DNA of 64,000 bases from assembly GCA_011316305.1 (NCBI GenBank), contig SAUG01000016.1, positions 248,001-312,000 of the forward strand, in the 5' to 3' direction. Positions 1-10,069 of the stretch are shown here, piece by piece. The notes under the pieces were generated by a model. That model was not told the DNA's origin. It did no database searches and saw nothing but the letters and a program-made list of their open reading frames with translations. The stretch comes from Rusavskia elegans (taxonomy: Eukaryota > Ascomycota > Lecanoromycetes > Teloschistales > Teloschistaceae). The position numbers and the translations under genes were made by a program. The stretch's first letter is position 1. Each line of letters starts with the position of its first letter.

Positions 1-154
1 GGCTCACAGGCTGAGCACCATTCAGAAAGCCGACATCATCTACGTGTTCGATCAAGGACGCATCGTTGAACAGGGCACGCACGATCATCTGTTGAGGGTG
101 CGAGGGAAATACTATGAGCTGGTGAACCTGCAGAGTCTCGAAAAGATGGCATGA
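1..154 (+). CDS. ABC transporter (ABCB/MDR type), C-terminal end only
   Basis: Partial gene entering from the left edge; 50 codons remain, ending at TGA 152-154. The frame starting at base 2 reads AHRLSTI, the switch (H-loop) histidine motif of an ABC nucleotide-binding domain, followed by a [11 protein letters not shown] segment that is typical of the second nucleotide-binding domain of full-length ABCB multidrug or lipid exporters. The domain binds ATP and powers substrate export across a membrane. Substrate and subfamily cannot be told from this fragment. The frame is open from the edge to the stop, so it is not visibly broken. Confidence 0.85.
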   Translation, partial: AHRLSTIQKADIIYVFDQGRIVEQGTHDHLLRVRGKYYELVNLQSLEKMA

Positions 155-566
155 GGTCGAGCGTTGAAGTGGGTTATTGTCTTCGTGACTAATACTTATG
201 GCAACATGCTGGGCTGTCTAGTATGGTGGATGGAGGTAGGTGAGTGTCAGCATGTGTTTTGTGATGTGCATTCTAGCGCCGGTGTTGGAGGGAGTGCTGC
301 CACACATATATGGCCGGCTGGATCGTATAGATGAACCGCTACTCAGCCAGTTGGGGAACTCCTGACTCCAACAGCTCCGCGTCAGTTTTGGTCGTTCTAG
401 AATCGTTTATGATTACAAGGTAGTTGTTAATGAACTCAATTTGAGTCCCTGTTCGTATCCGCGTCCCAGCTCACACACGACAGCTGAACATGCGCTGGAA
501 ACAAGAAGCGAGCATCCTGTCATCCGTGCTGACCGTCTGCTGCCGCACTTGGGCACCATGGCTACA
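155..566. other. Intergenic region between ABC transporter and SWI5
   Basis: 412 bases between two convergent 3' ends. I see no coding frame with family resemblance; the open frames here are antisense to the SWI5 last exon. Confidence 0.5.
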
Positions 567-1140
567 TCAATCCTTCTCATCGACATGGAAATCTTGGTAG
601 ACACGCTTCATGGGAACTTGGCGGTTGTTGGCGATGACGCCCATGAGACTGGTGCCAATGTCCCGGATGTCATTGTACTGGCGCAAGAGTTTGATGTGGT
701 TGCTGACGGTTTGATGTGGATCAGGGTTCCTGGAACAGATTGTTCTGATTAGTCGAACTAGCATTATTCAAGCCCAATGATGCGTGACAGGTTTCATTGG
801 AAAATGACGCCATCTAGACATGGATAAGACATCCCACACCCAACTCTAATCAAGAAGCGGAGCCAAAGGTAAAACAAAACCGGATGGGAAACGCACTTCA
901 ACTTGGCGGCAGCGTCATCGAGCTTGGCTTTTGTTTCCTCGATCTGAGTCTCGAGGACAGCGATTTTGATTTCGAGGTTGGCCTGAAATATGTCAGGGGA
1001 CCAACAAGGCTAATAAAAGAGGCGCAAGTAGCGATTGGGCCGCATACGGTTTTTCTAGCTTCGAGCTGATTGGGTTGGGACATTGAGGGGCTCTGGGCCT
1101 GCTTGGTAGGGCTTGGTATGGGTGAATACCAGAATGTCAT
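567..1140 (-). CDS. SWI5: Swi5 recombination mediator subunit
   Basis: Three exons on the minus strand, 1140-1048, 982-897 and 729-567, give about 113 residues. Phases agree at both joins (donors GTATGC and GTGCGT, acceptors TTTCAG and TTCCAG). The middle exon is a short coiled coil (EIKIAVLETQIEETKAKLDD). The last exon carries the conserved Swi5 C-terminal block: a KLLRQYNDIRDIG helix, then LMGVIAN and VYQDFHVDEKD. Swi5/Sae3 pairs with Sfr1/Mei5 and helps Rad51 and Dmc1 form filaments during homologous recombination in the nucleus. The length fits the small Swi5 family. The N-terminal 31 residues are the least certain, because an upstream alternative start or exon is possible; the C-terminal identification is firm. 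Confidence 0.78.
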
Positions 1141-2309
1141 CTGTAGCAGAGTATTGGTGGACTAAGTCGTTCATGTGTGAAAGCACGCCTTCGATCCTGG
1201 TTCATGACTCGGCGGGGCGATCTGGCAGCTGCGGTTCGATGTAGCGGTAATCTCGGCTTAAACAGTTTGTCCCCCAGCAGGGTGGCTTTGAGGAGTCGTG
1301 AGTAGTTTGGATGAAACCTCGATCAGGTTTCAGGAGACTCGTCACGGCCGTTTGAAGTGAAAATCCAGGTGTCTTGGCGGACTATTAATAATACAATCCA
1401 GTGGCTTATTACCCCGCCAAGACCTTCGCCTTCACGCAGCACACCCAGGCTGGCCTTACCCCTTGAGGAATCACATCGCGCTATCCACGTGCCGTCCGTA
1501 ACGTCTTCTCTTGGCTGCCTCGTATTCCATCGTCTAATTTCATACGGGCGCCAAACGCACTGCTGGCTGGTTGGCCGCTCCAAGCGACAAAGGCCTTCGA
1601 GGTCTCAGTATTCAGTCTTGGCTGCAGCAACGGACAAGGCAGAACCTGGTTGTTGGTCGCTTTGTGATGCCATTGACGAACGAACGCCACTCCTCCAGCC
1701 CATCCCCAGATCCAGTACTGATCCTCTTTCTTCTGAACCTGCGAGGTAATCGGCCCTAGTCCGCCCACGCCGCCCTTCCGCTTGTCTCGAGCTAGACGTT
1801 TCCCCTGGCAATCCTCTGGGATTCAACACCCCTTTGATTGCCTGAATGGTAATTTCCCCATGCTCACATCGCCTGCAATGGGCATGGTCGGCACCTCGAC
1901 TCCTCGATTCCTCGACTCCACAAGTCCACTTGGACTTGGCGTCGCCTACAAACGGCACTTGTCATGCCTTCCGCTCCTACTAACTACCTCGCTCACTTGG
2001 CGTCTGACCTTACTGTAGTATTTTTACTACTCCTCGTATTCCTTATGTCTGTTTTATAATATCATTACCCTGTCCCCTTCCTTTGTCCTTTTTGGATCCC
2101 ACTCTCGTTCCAGACTGTTGCAGCTCCTCACACTCTTTCTCTCCATTGTGCCTCTTTCTCGTACTGGCCCATTTGAGCACCGCTACCACCTTTAATATCC
2201 CTATTTTTTCTCCTCAAAGACGCTCAAACGTCCGGCTGCACGTTGTGTCCTCATCCACGATCCGAGACCCTGCTGTCGATTTTGAAATCTCTTTGGCTCG
2301 GCATCAATC
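1141..2309. other. Intergenic/promoter region between SWI5 and chitin deacetylase
   Basis: 1.17 kb between two divergent starts. It holds scattered short open frames on both strands that overlap each other and resemble no family I know. From about 2030 to 2220 the plus strand is strongly pyrimidine-rich (CT tracts), as often seen just upstream of start sites of well-expressed filamentous-fungal genes; this probably is the leader of the downstream gene. Confidence 0.4.
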
Positions 2310-4054
2310 ATGCATCCCACTTTCGCTCACATCGTCCTAGCCTGCGCCTGGGCCCCTGTTGCCCTCGCCCGGCCGGCTGAAGAAGCGGGTCCATATCATC
2401 TTTTGAACAGCCGCGCTCTATCCCCGGACAACACCTGCGGCAATGTCTTCAATGGCAACAACAAGGGATACACCTGCGACCCCAATTCTCCCACCGGAGG
2501 GCCTTGCTGCTCCACTTACGGCTACTGCGGTACGACGGCAGCCTATTGTGGCACGGGCTGTCAGAATGACTTTGGCACTTGTTCTGGCTCCGACTCGATT
2601 CCTCCAATCGACCCCTTCCAATGCGGCCCCAATAATGCCAACAACAAGTGTACGAGTGGACTGTGCTGTTCGCAAGGCGGCTGGTGTGGGAATACGACCG
2701 ATTACTGCGGCGCCGGTTGTCAATCCGGCTTTGGTGACTGCACCACCACAACCGGAGGTGGATCAGACGGCACTTGCGGTCCTGCATTCAATAACCAAAA
2801 GTGTCCCACCGGCCAATGCTGCTCGGCGGCTGTATGTACTCCACCGCCCTAGATCGTTACCATACTTACCGACTCTAGGGCTACTGTGGTACGACAAAAG
2901 AGCATTGCAGCGATCCTGACTGCCAATGGCCGTTCGGTACATGCGACTCGAGCCATACCCCTGCGGGCCCGACGACCTTGAATGACCCTCGCCCTCTGCT
3001 GGGCCAGGTCACGTATGACGACGACATCTACGACTGCACCCAGGACCGGGTGGTGGCACTCACGTACGACGATGGACCATATCTGTATACTGAGCGATTG
3101 CTGGATATTCTGAAATCATACGGATTCAAAGCCACATTTTTCATGACGGGCAACAACCTGCACAAAGGGCCGATCGATGAAACCGCGCCATACCCGGCCA
3201 TCATCAAGCGTATGGTCGACGAGGGCCATCAAGTCGCCTCACACACTTGGTCTCACTACAGCCTCTCGAACATCCCGTCGGCCATCCGCAAAGATCAGAT
3301 GGTGAAAAACGAGCGAGCGATCGCCAACATCATTGGAAAGTATCCGACGTACATGCGCCCCCCTTACTCGCAGTGCAGTCAGGCATCCGGCTGTTGGGCC
3401 GACATGAAGGCCCTTGGATATCACCGAGTCTACTTCGATCTTGACACCCAGGATTATCTGAACCCGACGACGATCCAAAACTCCAAGGATATCGTCAGGC
3501 AGATCATCAACACTGGTAGTGCCACCGATTACCTTGCTATCCAGCATGACCTCGTCGAGCAATCTGTTACCAACTTGACCTCTTACTTCTTTGACCTGAT
3601 CAAGGCCAAGGGCTGGAAGGGAGTGACGGCGGGAACGTGTCTCGGCGACGCGCCCGCCAATTGGTATCGTACCCCGGCAGGATCTGCAGCATCATCTCTG
3701 CCGGCAAGTCAAGTAACGAGTTCGAGTTCGAGTTCGAGGTCGAGCTCGTCGACAACCTCGACTACGTCGCAATTCATCCCGACGCCGAGGCCGACCGTAG
3801 CTGAGCCCACGCCTGGCGCAGGAGCGTGCGTGGTTCAAGTTGGCAGCTTCTGCGGTACGATCACTCCGTTTTCCAGTCGGGCAGGATGTCAAGCAAGCGC
3901 AGCGGACTGCTACCTGCAATCCTCTGGCTGCAAGAAAAAGGGTGGGAAAGGGTCCACGAACGAATGCAACCGGTATAGGAACACTTGCACCAAGTTGGCC
4001 TCATACTGCTCCAGCTGTAAAGATTCGTGCTCGAACACGGGCTTCAAAGCTTAG
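2310..4054 (+). CDS. Secreted chitin deacetylase (CE4) with three CBM18 chitin-binding modules
   Basis: Two exons, 2310-2831 and 2879-4054, joined in phase across a 47-base intron (GTATGT...CTCTAG), give 565 residues. A signal peptide is seen at residues 1-20. Three hevein-like, cysteine-rich CBM18 modules follow (about 42-95, 105-148 and 153-200), with cores [18 protein letters not shown] and, across the intron, CCSAAGYCG. A NodB/CE4 polysaccharide deacetylase domain spans about 220-430 with all five motifs: TYDDGP (Asp 238, 239), HTWSH (His 296, 300), [13 protein letters not shown] and LAIQHDL. A serine/threonine linker leads to a C-terminal domain with about ten cysteines. The predicted reaction is removal of acetyl groups from chitin to give chitosan in the wall or outside the cell. 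In plant-associated fungi such enzymes can mask chitin from host receptors; that role is inference here. Confidence 0.92.
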
Positions 4055-4643
4055 ACGGATGGCCAGTTGTTTGATTGGCAGCTGGTGATGACTCGAGGAA
4101 AAGTGCAAGGAGGGTAGCATTCTGCACAGTGTAGACCGATAAAGAAGAGGACCTGGTGACAATGTAAGATAGGTCAAAAATGATAATGTCTATAAAGCGC
4201 GCTCATTCAACTCTCTTTTCTCCATCGCGGTTCTAAATGCACGTAACTACTGTGAGGAGGTGCTAAGTCTATTGAATCGTCAGAAGATCTAGTACGCGGG
4301 CGCCGGATTAGGCGGTTTGGCACGGATGGTGTGACTGCTGTCTTGTTTAGGTACAAGTGAAATACATGTACGTCGTACGAGTACATCTGGTGACTTGTTG
4401 GGTCTGAACGCCACTGCGGCTCTTCGGCCCACTAGATTACATGCGAGTTTATTCGAACCTCTCAATAGGGCGACCGAGGGACCATTTAATACCATCTGTA
4501 GTGTTTGACGAACTCAATGCCAAGTTTGATCTAATATCTCTATGTCTCTGGTATCTAATATCATAACCATGAGGGTCTATTCTTGACCTTTCCGACTTCT
4601 CCCGCAACGCAACAAAGCTTCCCCCTTCCAATCGACCTCCATC
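4055..4643. other. Intergenic region
   Basis: 589 bases between the chitin deacetylase stop and the start of the Ytp1-like gene. It should contain the terminator of the first and the promoter of the second; I see no gene or repeat. Confidence 0.4.
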
Positions 4644-6271
4644 ATGTCTCCCCCTCCCCTACACCTAGCGGCCATGGGCGGCTTTCTGCTCGTCAGCAAG
4701 GTCATAGCTCACGAGCATCACGATGATAAGATACCAGAAGGAGAAGCTGTCTCTCCAGATCCTATTGTACGCCTCTCATATTCCCATCGTTCTCCTTTTA
4801 CTCTCTGTTGTACTAACACGAAAGCCAGGACTCGACACTATGGATCCACATCATCATCCAAATCGTCGCCTTCGGCATCGTCTTTCCCACCGGCATGGTC
4901 TTAGGGGTGATTCTCTCCCTACCCCTTTTCTCTCTTCACCACCGAACAAACACTCACTCCTCCCTCAACCCCCTAGATCGTCCGCTCCCGCTTCCACGTC
5001 CCCGTCCAAACCTTCGGTACCATCCTCGCCATCGCAGGCTACTTCCTCGGCCACGCCCACGGCGGCCGCCAATTCGCTCCCAACATCCACGCCTCCTTCG
5101 CCACCATTCTCATGCTCCTCCTCCTCATCCAAATCGTCTTCGGCATCTACCTAAAACTGCACCTCGAAAAGGGAATCCACGCTCGGATCCGGCGGTACGC
5201 CGTCATGTCGCACGGCGTGATCGGCAAAATCATGCCCGTCGTCAGTTGGGTGCAGATGCTTTTCGGCGGGATAACGGCACTGGGATTCTGCCGCGCCGAT
5301 CATACAGGACAATGCCTAGCGCATTTCATCATGGGGTCCGCTTTCATCGGATACGGAATCACGCTCACGATCCTTTTGCTCGTCGGCCAGACATGGTTGA
5401 AACGCACGGGTCGATCGCAGGAATTCTTCGATAGCTTGCTCATCGCCGCGTGGGGCTGCGTCAACACCTTCACGGAACATCGCTGGGGTGGCCCCTGGGT
5501 GAAGAATGATTTGCAGCATACCAGTATGGGCATCGTGTGGTGGTGTGCGGGGCTGCTGGGCGTGTGGTTGACTAGGAAGAGGGATGGGAGCCCGAAGAGG
5601 AATTTGATCCCGGCCATGGTGATTTTGATTACGGGGTGGGCGATGAGTGCGCATCCGCAGGGCCTGGTGCTGAGCACGCATGTGCATACGGTGTTTGGGT
5701 ATACGTTGATGGCGGCGGGGGCGGCCAGAATTATCGAAATCGCGTTTGTGTTGCGGGATCGGGGGAGTGTGGATGAGGAGGGGAGGGGGGACGAGGCGAG
5801 TAGTTGGCAGTATTTGACGCCTTTTGTAAGTACCGTCCCTTTTTTCTGTTTTTCCCCTCTTTCATATCATTCCTTCCCTCAGGACTCGTGCTAGGTTCTT
5901 TGGGGGAATGATCGCTGCTAAGTCAATGCTAAACAACACAGCTCCTCTGCGCCTCGGGCTTCCTCTTCATGGGCGCCACAGAAGAACAAATGGCCATGCT
6001 ATCCGAAGCCCACGTCTCCCATGTCTCATACATCCTCATCCTCTACAGCGTCTCCTTTGTGCTCTACCTCTTCGTCTCCATGCTCCTCAACCTCTACGCT
6101 TCTCACACCTGGCCTCTGACACCCGCTCATCCCAAGCATAGCGACCTGCCGAATGGCGCACCGATCGCGAACGGGCATCTTGATAGGCGGATGCGTGATG
6201 CGGAGGAGTTTGAGTTGGAGGGCTTGATGAGTGATGATGAGGATGGGGTTAAGCATAGTCAGAGTACATAG
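4644..6271 (+). CDS. Ytp1-like multispanning membrane protein (DUF2427 plus Ytp1 domain)
   Basis: Four exons, 4644-4766, 4829-4906, 4977-5825 and 5942-6271, are in phase throughout and give 459 residues. A signal-anchor-like start and a histidine-rich HEHHDD stretch are followed by the DUF2427 part (STLWIHIIIQ, GIVFPTGMVLG, HAHGG) with cytochrome-b561-like spaced histidines. Several more hydrophobic helices form the Ytp1 domain, including NTFTEHRWGG and the H-rich HPQGLVLSTHVHTVFGYT. The tail is acidic and probably cytosolic. Yeast YTP1 is a mitochondrial-type electron-transport-like protein of unknown function; heme binding here is an inference from the paired membrane histidines. Introns are 62, 70 and 116 bases. 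Confidence 0.85.
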
Positions 6272-6614
6272 TATAATTATTTATGTCCTTGGTTTGACGT
6301 TGGATATTTGCTATCTTCTGTTTTGACGACGGAGACAAGTGCTACGATTGTAGTAACAGAACTTTTCTTCTCTTCGCCGCCTCGATACAGGAGTCAGGAG
6401 GTAGGAAAACATTACCAACTTTTTTCCGCCGCCTCGTTACAGAGTTAGGAGGTAATCATTATCACAGCTTGCACATGAGCCATCTTATCGAACACCACAC
6501 CGCACAGAACACCACCCCAAGCCGAGAGCCACTGTCTCCATCGCTGCCCTTCTCCCCCATCCACACCAAGGTCATACTAATTCGAGGATCGGTATTGCGT
6601 GCACTGGTGACCAG
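6272..6614. other. Convergent intergenic region
   Basis: 343 bases between two convergent stops. It contains the small tandem duplication at 6361-6456 and otherwise nothing recognisable. Confidence 0.4.
6361..6456. repeat. Imperfect tandem repeat (two units of about 45 bases)
   Basis: Two adjacent units share CGCCGCCTCG, then TACAG, then AG(T/TT)CAGGAGGTA-like sequence and a following AT(T)A..A tract. They lie between two convergent stop codons, so both 3' ends could use them. Confidence 0.6.
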
Positions 6615-7613
6615 CTAGCACCTGATCTCAATCTGCGATTGCAAGCGAAGGGTTCCGGTCCCATTCGTGAGCCAATGAATCACGATGATACTCCACAAGA
6701 CTACCAAATATATGTCAGCCATAGGAATCGAATGAGTTGACAGTAAAGTATCGATGGAAGAGGTCAGGTGCTTACCGTCTCCAATGCACGTCGAGACACA
6801 TATCCAGCCCGGCTCATGTCCCGTCATATACAACAAGACGCCGAGGTTGGCGGCCGTGGGGATAATGAGGGCAATGGTTCCCCAGAGCGCTTTGGCGAGC
6901 TGTAGACGCTTGTTCCCTTCCTTGGTGGCGGTCAAGAATTGCGCTGGAGGCAGGCCGATCAGGCTCTTGACGAGCGGGCTCGGGTCGCAGAAGGGGAGTG
7001 CGTGGAGGGCCAGGCGGAATGTGAGGCCCATTCCTTTACTCAGGGCTTTGCTGATGAGGTACCAGAGGATTGACGTGAGGACGACACTCAAGACCGAGTC
7101 CAGGCTCAGGAGAGAGATTGCAACCCAAGGCGGGAGGCCGACAATGCACTTCCTCGTTTTTCCGGTGTACGCGATTGGATTAATAAAGGCGAAAGCATAG
7201 ACCACGACGACGCCGCTGATGACGAGGACGAACAGGACCATGCAGATATAGTCGTCTTTATACGCGATTTTGCGGCGATGGCGATCCTCACGGCTGGTAT
7301 GCACGCGGTCAACAAGGTAGAGATAGACCAACGTTTTGAATGTAACGTAGCACGCGAGGCATAGGTAGGCCCCGGCGCGGCAGATGTGAGCTTCTCCAAT
7401 GTGCCATCCAGCGAGCATTAAGTTGGTCGCGAAGACGAACACCAGTCCAATAGCATAGATGGCGAAGACCAGGACGTGGACGAAACCAAGGCGGCGGTAG
7501 TAAGCTTCCTTCAACGCTGCGATCCTCGAGCCTGCCATCAAGGCCAGGATAGTCAGTGCGATGAGTGCCGTGACCTGGTAGACGACGCGTCCAGTAAAGG
7601 GGATATCATCCAT
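6615..7613 (-). CDS. Fungal seven-transmembrane protein, possible G-protein-coupled-receptor-like
   Basis: Two exons, 7613-6776 and 6700-6615, give 307 residues; the 75-base intron has a GTAAGC donor, a CTGAC branch site and a GGTAG acceptor. Reading through the intron would also be open, but splicing joins CIGD to VLWSIIVIHW and looks better. There are about seven hydrophobic helices: near residues 10-28, 43-65, 77-100, 123-145, 158-182, 223-245 and 290-305. The loop after helix three has DRVHTSREDRHRRK, a basic cytosolic loop, and an N-terminal outside is suggested. The fold resembles the many uncharacterised 7TM receptors of Pezizomycotina. No ligand or signalling role can be assigned. Confidence 0.7.
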   Translation of the reverse strand: MDDIPFTGRVVYQVTALIALTILALMAGSRIAALKEAYYRRLGFVHVLVFAIYAIGLVFVFATNLMLAGWHIGEAHICRAGAYLCLACYVTFKTLVYLYLVDRVHTSREDRHRRKIAYKDDYICMVLFVLVISGVVVVYAFAFINPIAYTGKTRKCIVGLPPWVAISLLSLDSVLSVVLTSILWYLISKALSKGMGLTFRLALHALPFCDPSPLVKSLIGLPPAQFLTATKEGNKRLQLAKALWGTIALIIPTAANLGVLLYMTGHEPGWICVSTCIGDGKHLTSSIDTLLSTHSIPMADIYLVVLWSIIVIHWLTNGTGTLRLQSQIEIRC

Positions 7614-8642
7614 GATGGCAACAATCTCGTCTTGAATGGCCTTCAGCCTTGATTAGTTGGTGCTTAGAGTAGTATGAAGGAGGCTAAAGATTGGAAGAGA
7701 TTGTTGTATGTAACTGAATATCTGTAAGAAGATGGGATTCCGAAAGAATTTGGATGGCGATCGTGCGAACCCTCACCGCTCACACGAAATGATATCGGAA
7801 GAAGCCCCCCAGCCTTCTTCCGATGTGGCCGGTCACAACGAAGCGAGTAGAAATTGGTCGATGGTAGTGAATGGAAGCGATCCATCACTACCTGTGTTGA
7901 GTCTTTGTTTGACCCCACCTTTGTAATGAAGCAAATCCCGGCGGAGAGGAATACCACCAGCCCCTGATCCTATTCAAGCGCATTCAAGCGCATTCGTGAC
8001 CGAAAACACATGCGACGGAACTGAAGAATTGATGAGCCACAGCTCAACGACGGGGAAGAATTGATTTCCGGCATGAGAAGAAAGCGACCTGGCTTGTCAA
8101 AACAACTGATACCTAGCACCTGAAACTCGAAGCCCAGAGATGGAGCATGTGGAAGCTATTGCTGCTCTTATGTAGGTGGACTGAAGATCATTCACCGTAG
8201 ATCACATTCACCATAATCCTCTTCATCAGAAGAATACTCCTACTCGATGCCATCCCTCATTCCAGATGCTGGATACCCAGAGATCCAAATCGAGCAAGTT
8301 GTTGAGATAGAGGAACGATCCAAAATGACTACCGTGACTTGCGGTTTTCATGATACAGTTCGACATCCTGGGAAGTGGGAAGTGGGAAGTACGATCCCAC
8401 GAGCACTGTAGCGATTGATGTCAGGAAGTCTGATGCAGTTGAAGCATGAAGTGCAGTCGGCCGTTGAGGTTGAGGTTGAGGATGTTGTTGATTGATAGAC
8501 CGACTACTGATCAGGCTCGATTTGGGTTCGCTCCTTCCTTCATGCACAATTGCACAGCAATCGTCATCATCAGCTTGATATATATCTCGAAGAACATTAC
8601 ATATTCTCATCGCTCTCCATCTCCAACCTCCAGCCCATCAAA
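7614..8642. other. Divergent promoter region
   Basis: 1.03 kb between the divergent 7TM gene and KIN17. It contains very short direct duplications (ATTCAAGCGC twice near 7973-7992; GTGGGAA repeated near 8375-8390) but no gene I can support. Confidence 0.4.
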
Positions 8643-9653
8643 ATGCCCAAAGCAGAAGTCGGAAGCACCAAATACCTCAACAACAAACTCAAATCCAAAG
8701 GTCTCCAACGCCTGCGCTGGTACTGCCAAGTCTGCGAAAAGCAATGCCGCGACGAAAACGGCTTCAAGATGCACACCCAATCCGAATCCCACGTCCGCCA
8801 GATGCTGCTCATCGGCGAAGACCCCCGCAAGCACATCTCCGACTACAGCAACCAGTTCCAGCGCGATTTCCTGCAGCTGCTGCGCACCGCCCACGGCGAG
8901 AAGCAGGTCCATATGAACCATTTCTACCAGGAATACATCGCCAGTAAAGAACATGTCCATATGAATGCCACCAAGTGGCCTTCCCTGACGGAGTTTGCGA
9001 AACATCTCGGCCGGGAGAGTTTGTGTAGGGTGGAGGATTTGGAGAAGGGTTTGCATATCGCGTGGATTGATAATAGTCCGGAGAACTTGAGGAGGCAGGA
9101 TGCCATCAGGAAGAAGGAGCGGCAAGATAAGGGAGATGAGGAAAGAGAGCAGGCACTGATCAGGGACCAGGTTGCGAGGGCCGAGCGGGATGCCGCCGAG
9201 AAAGCGATGGATGATGATGCAGATGAGGAAGCTCGGATGTTGAAGAGGGAAGAGGGGGAGAAGATCAAGCTAAACTTCGGAACGAAGTCGAAAGAGACTG
9301 GACCTCCGTCACCTCCGCCTTCGAAGGAGCATGGCACCGACGAAATCACGGGTGCGGAAGCGGACGAGATTACACAAGCTCAAAGTACACAGGAATCCCC
9401 GGCCGTTGCCGTCTCTACACTACCACCAGAGAAGGTGTCGCTGAAGATGGGTGTGACCAGCAAACCAAAGAACGTCTTTGCTACCGCCCGCAAGAAGAAT
9501 GCTCTTGGTGGCTACAAGCCTTCTCCCAAGGAAGCTCCGAAACGACCGGTGAGCGAAGCTGAAAGAATAATGAGGGAAGAGATGGAACGAAAACGACTCA
9601 GAGGGCCCAATGCCTTTTCGGGACTGAACGCGAAGAGGCAGAAGACCTCGTAA
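8643..9653 (+). CDS. KIN17/Rts2-type zinc-finger nucleic-acid-binding protein
   Basis: One uninterrupted exon of 336 residues. A C2H2 finger lies near the N-terminus (Cys28, Cys31, His44, His50), followed at about 51-160 by the KIN17 winged-helix domain with characteristic blocks (RQMLLIGEDPRKHI, DFLQLLRTAHGEKQVHMNHFYQEYI, WPSLTEFAKHLGRE). A charged coiled-coil region and a low-complexity region follow, and the end is lysine/arginine-rich (FSGLNAKRQKTS), probably a nuclear signal. KIN17 proteins act in DNA replication and repair and in pre-mRNA splicing. The plant and animal forms have a longer C-terminus with a KOW motif; this fungal form lacks it, as in yeast Rts2. The start follows AAA and is the first ATG before the conserved block. 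Confidence 0.9.
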   Translation: MPKAEVGSTKYLNNKLKSKGLQRLRWYCQVCEKQCRDENGFKMHTQSESHVRQMLLIGEDPRKHISDYSNQFQRDFLQLLRTAHGEKQVHMNHFYQEYIASKEHVHMNATKWPSLTEFAKHLGRESLCRVEDLEKGLHIAWIDNSPENLRRQDAIRKKERQDKGDEEREQALIRDQVARAERDAAEKAMDDDADEEARMLKREEGEKIKLNFGTKSKETGPPSPPPSKEHGTDEITGAEADEITQAQSTQESPAVAVSTLPPEKVSLKMGVTSKPKNVFATARKKNALGGYKPSPKEAPKRPVSEAERIMREEMERKRLRGPNAFSGLNAKRQKTS

Positions 9654-10069
9654 GGTTGACGAGCTTCTTGCTGTCCAGAGCTCTTATCAATCTGGTTGCT
9701 TGCACTTGGATGGGTTTTCGGAAGATTAGCGTGGCGCTGGGGGCTCGAATGTGACACGATGATACCCTGAGAAATGCATGGAGTTTCGGATCGGTGAAGT
9801 AGTACAGCATAATCTCAAAGGACTAAAGTATGCTCGGCGATTTCTCCTATCCGTAGCAGCGGATGGAACCTCAATTTTCCTGTTAAGCTGCAGATCTGCC
9901 TCCAATGCTCAGTGTCCGAGCAGAAAAAACAATCGCCTTTTCGATTGTTGTCGTGATTTGCCCAAGCCTCGAGATATCCAGCAGCAGACGAGCACTAAGC
10001 CCAAGCAGCCGCACAAAGTTGGCCCCGGCCCACTGTACATTTCCAACAACGTTCAATTACCCTCGCCCC
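9654..10069. other. Convergent intergenic region
   Basis: 416 bases between the 3' ends of KIN17 and CBF5. Nothing else is recognised. Confidence 0.4.

Noticed and set aside
1323..2018. Several 80-130-codon frames upstream of the chitin deacetylase
   Set aside because: They overlap on both strands, show no family resemblance and lie in what looks like a promoter and leader.
6615..7613. 332-residue read-through form of the 7TM protein
   Set aside because: The extra residues lie in a stretch with perfect donor, branch and acceptor signals and break a membrane helix.
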